The position numbers and the translations under genes are program-made. A DNA stretch of 8,139 nucleotides from Clostridia bacterium (GTDB taxonomy: Bacteria; Bacillota_A; Clostridia; Oscillospirales; CAG-382): the NCBI GenBank assembly GCA_017615235.1, contig JAGAAM010000130.1, positions 1 to 8,139 on the forward strand, written 5' to 3'. Positions 6,179 to 8,139 of this stretch are shown here, one piece after another. The notes below the pieces were generated by a model, which was given only the letters and a program-made list of their open reading frames with translations, ran no database searches and was not told the DNA's origin. Each line of letters starts with the position of its first letter. Positions within the stretch are counted from its first letter, which is position 1.

Positions 6179-7408
6179 TTATTTCTCCCTTGTTATCACC
6201 GCGGTGTAAAAGCCTTCGCCGCCTTCGCCGCAGGGAAGTAAAGTTTCCTCTTCGACGAGCGAGAAACGCTTGTTGTGCAGAAGGAACAGACGAACGCGTT
6301 CCCCGTTTTCGGCTTTGTTGATCGAGCAGGTGGAATATACCATCCTTCCGCCGACTTTAAGGTATTTCGACGAGGCGAAAAGTATTTCCTGCTGGGTCTT
6401 GTAAAGCTGATCGAAACTGTCGGGCGAACGGTATTTTATCTCCGGCTTGGCGCCCATGACTCCGGTGCCGCTGCAGGGTACGTCGCAGATGACTCTGTCA
6501 GCGGTACCGCAAAGCTCCGGCTTTGCCGTCCTGGCGTCCCATACGCCGGGGGTTATTATATCGATGCCGAGCGTTTTCGCGCTCTTGCAGATAAGTGAAA
6601 GCTTGTTTTCGTGAATATCGAAAGAATATATCTTCCCGCGGTTATTCATATCTATCGCGGCGCCGAGGCTCTTTCCTCCGGGGCAGGCGCAGACGTCGAT
6701 CACGGTGTCGCCTTCTTTTGCGGAAAGCATTTTCACCGCGTTCTGCGATCCGTGTCCCTGGATGAAATAAAGCCCTTTGCCGACGTTTTCCACCGCTTTA
6801 GCGGCGTCGCATCCCGTTATCTCGGTGCCGTCGACGATCCTTCCGCCGGTGATCGCGGCGCATTCCTCCGCGCTGCTTTTAAGTCCGTTCACGCGCACGG
6901 AACATATCTGTTCGTCGAAGAACGAATCGCAGATCTCGCCGATCCTTTCGGGGTACTGCTTCGCGAGAAGGTAATAAAGCCCGCGGTCCATCGAGGCGCG
7001 TATATACGGCTCCGCTTTGCCGACTTCTTCTGCGATAACGCTTTTGTTCCTTACTATCGAACGCATCACGGCGTTGACGAATCCGGCTTTTCCTCTGCCG
7101 AACTGCTGCGCCGCTATCCTTACGGTCTCGTCGCAGGCGGCGCTGTCCGGAACTCTGTCGAGCCAGAACAGCTGATACACTCCGGTCATAAGAAGCGCTT
7201 TTAGATCGCCGTCGGTCTCGCCGCGAAGGTATTTATCGATTATGAATTCGATCGTTATCTTACGCTCTACGGTGCCTATCGCGATCCTTTCGGCAAACGA
7301 CCGGTCGACTCCTTTCAGCTCCGAAAGATCGGAAACGAGGTTCGAATACGACCCGCCGAGAGTCCTCTTTACCGCTTTATATGCGGCGTATCTTGCTTTG
7401 TCAATCAT
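6179..7408 (-). CDS. rsmB: 16S rRNA (cytosine-967-C5)-methyltransferase (RsmB/Sun)
   Basis: This 409-residue SAM-dependent enzyme forms m5C at position 967 (E. coli numbering) of 16S rRNA. The N-terminal NusB-like RNA-binding domain (about 1-125) includes the SFAERIAIGTVER and KAGFVNAVMRSI stretches typical of RsmB, which separate it from RsmF and other m5C methyltransferases. A central region (about 140-225) leads to the Rossmann methyltransferase. That domain has motif I VIDVCACPGGKS (236-246), motif IV DVPCSGTG with C312, and motif VI YSTCS with the nucleophile C361. The C-terminal GEGFYTAVI resembles the family's usual D-GFF ending. The start ATG overlaps the end of fmt by eight bases (ATGATTGA). 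No strong Shine-Dalgarno is close to it, so translation is probably coupled to fmt. Length and motif set look complete and intact. Confidence 0.94.
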   Translation of the reverse strand: MIDKARYAAYKAVKRTLGGSYSNLVSDLSELKGVDRSFAERIAIGTVERKITIEFIIDKYLRGETDGDLKALLMTGVYQLFWLDRVPDSAACDETVRIAAQQFGRGKAGFVNAVMRSIVRNKSVIAEEVGKAEPYIRASMDRGLYYLLAKQYPERIGEICDSFFDEQICSVRVNGLKSSAEECAAITGGRIVDGTEITGCDAAKAVENVGKGLYFIQGHGSQNAVKMLSAKEGDTVIDVCACPGGKSLGAAIDMNNRGKIYSFDIHENKLSLICKSAKTLGIDIITPGVWDARTAKPELCGTADRVICDVPCSGTGVMGAKPEIKYRSPDSFDQLYKTQQEILFASSKYLKVGGRMVYSTCSINKAENGERVRLFLLHNKRFSLVEEETLLPCGEGGEGFYTAVITREK

Positions 7409-8139
7409 TTACGACTCTGCCGATCTCCAGTTTATTGCCGCGCAGATAACTCAAAGCGTCGGTCGCGCTTTTGCCTTCGGGACAAAGCGCCTGAACGATG
7501 ACGCTGCCGCTTCCGCAGGCGATCCCGATACCGCCTTCTAGCGATATGACTTCGCCGGGTTTTCCGCTTCCGCCGCCCAAAGCCGCCTTTTTGACTTTGA
7601 TGCGTTTGCCGCCAAGGGTGAAATAAGGGCAGGGAAAGGGGTTGAGTCCGCGGATCCTGTTATACACTTCGATCGCCGGCTTTGCGAAATCTATATGCGT
7701 GTCTTCGGACGTTATCTTGTCGGCGTAGGTGGCTTCGTTTCCGTTCTGCTTTTCGCGGGGGATGGGCTTACCTTCGGCGGTATCTTTCAAAAACTCAGCC
7801 AGAAGCTCCGTGCCCGCTTCCGCAAGCATATTGTGGTACTGTCCGGCGTCGCAGCCGAAGGGTATCTCAACTTCGCGTTTGGCTATTATATCACCGGTGT
7901 CCATCCCGGCGTCCATATACATCAAAGTAACTCCGCCGAGCGTATCGCCGTTCATCACCGCGCGGTTTATGGGCGCGGCTCCGCGAAGCTTCGGAAGGAG
8001 CGAGGCGTGAAGGTTTACGCAGCCTAAACGCGGTATGTCGAGTATATTCTGCGGAAGTATCTTTCCGTAAGCCGTCACGATGAAAATATCTGCGTTATAA
8101 GAACGCAAAAGCTCCTCCGCTTCGGGCGTCCGAAGCGTA
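7401..8139 (-). CDS. fmt: Methionyl-tRNA formyltransferase, N-terminus outside window
   Basis: Fmt transfers a formyl group from 10-formyltetrahydrofolate to initiator Met-tRNA, which marks it for translation initiation. About 245 residues are seen; the frame is open through base 8138, and roughly 70 N-terminal residues are missing compared with the usual length of about 310. The catalytic set is present: N and H in VNLHASLLPKLRGAAPI (codons near 8013 and 8007) and the later D of MDAGMDTGD (near 7899). Downstream, YNRIRGLNPFPCPY and a C-terminal OB-like domain ending KLEIGRVVND match the Fmt C-terminal domain that binds tRNA. The TTG at 8106-8108 is internal, not a start. In Bacillota fmt usually follows def and precedes rsmB; rsmB is here, and def would be expected just beyond the right edge. 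Confidence 0.95.
   Translation of the reverse strand, partial: TLRTPEAEELLRSYNADIFIVTAYGKILPQNILDIPRLGCVNLHASLLPKLRGAAPINRAVMNGDTLGGVTLMYMDAGMDTGDIIAKREVEIPFGCDAGQYHNMLAEAGTELLAEFLKDTAEGKPIPREKQNGNEATYADKITSEDTHIDFAKPAIEVYNRIRGLNPFPCPYFTLGGKRIKVKKAALGGGSGKPGEVISLEGGIGIACGSGSVIVQALCPEGKSATDALSYLRGNKLEIGRVVND

Overview
The window is a stretch of chromosomal backbone, almost entirely coding. It most likely comes from a Gram-positive anaerobe of the Bacillota, class Clostridia. The evidence is the gene order fmt-rsmB-rlmN-PP2C phosphatase-PASTA kinase-rsgA, which is a Firmicutes signature, together with a clostridial-type PssA and purine-rich Shine-Dalgarno sites of the AAGGAG kind. Base composition looks close to balanced (impression, not computed), so this is not a low-GC Clostridium sensu stricto. 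Genus cannot be told from this window.

Layout: the left end (2-517, + strand) is the C-terminal part of a MATE-family efflux transporter. A strong bidirectional hairpin terminator (516-544) separates it from everything else. From there to the right edge all genes lie on the minus strand and are transcribed from right to left: fmt (runs off the right edge), rsmB, rlmN, a PP2C-type phosphatase (prpC/stp), a PASTA-domain Ser/Thr kinase (prkC/pknB type), rsgA and pssA. Every junction is an overlap or a gap of about 2-21 bases, and no internal terminator was seen, so these seven genes look like one operon. Its promoter lies outside the window. The terminator at 516-544 is the natural end of the transcript.

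How the genes work together: fmt formylates initiator tRNA, rsmB and rlmN methylate 16S and 23S rRNA, and rsgA is a small-subunit assembly GTPase, so the operon is centred on translation. The membrane kinase and its cognate phosphatase form a reversible signalling pair that senses cell-wall material. RsgA (CpgA) is a reported PrkC substrate in Bacillus subtilis. pssA (phosphatidylserine synthesis) occupies the place after rsgA where rpe and thiN sit in B. subtilis, which links membrane lipid synthesis to the same transcript.

I found no mobile element, CRISPR array, RNA gene or clearly new system. The points most worth a second look are in the kinase: an unusual activation loop, an enlarged fourth PASTA repeat with extracellular cysteines, and an acidic tail whose coding DNA carries a possible start site for rsgA.
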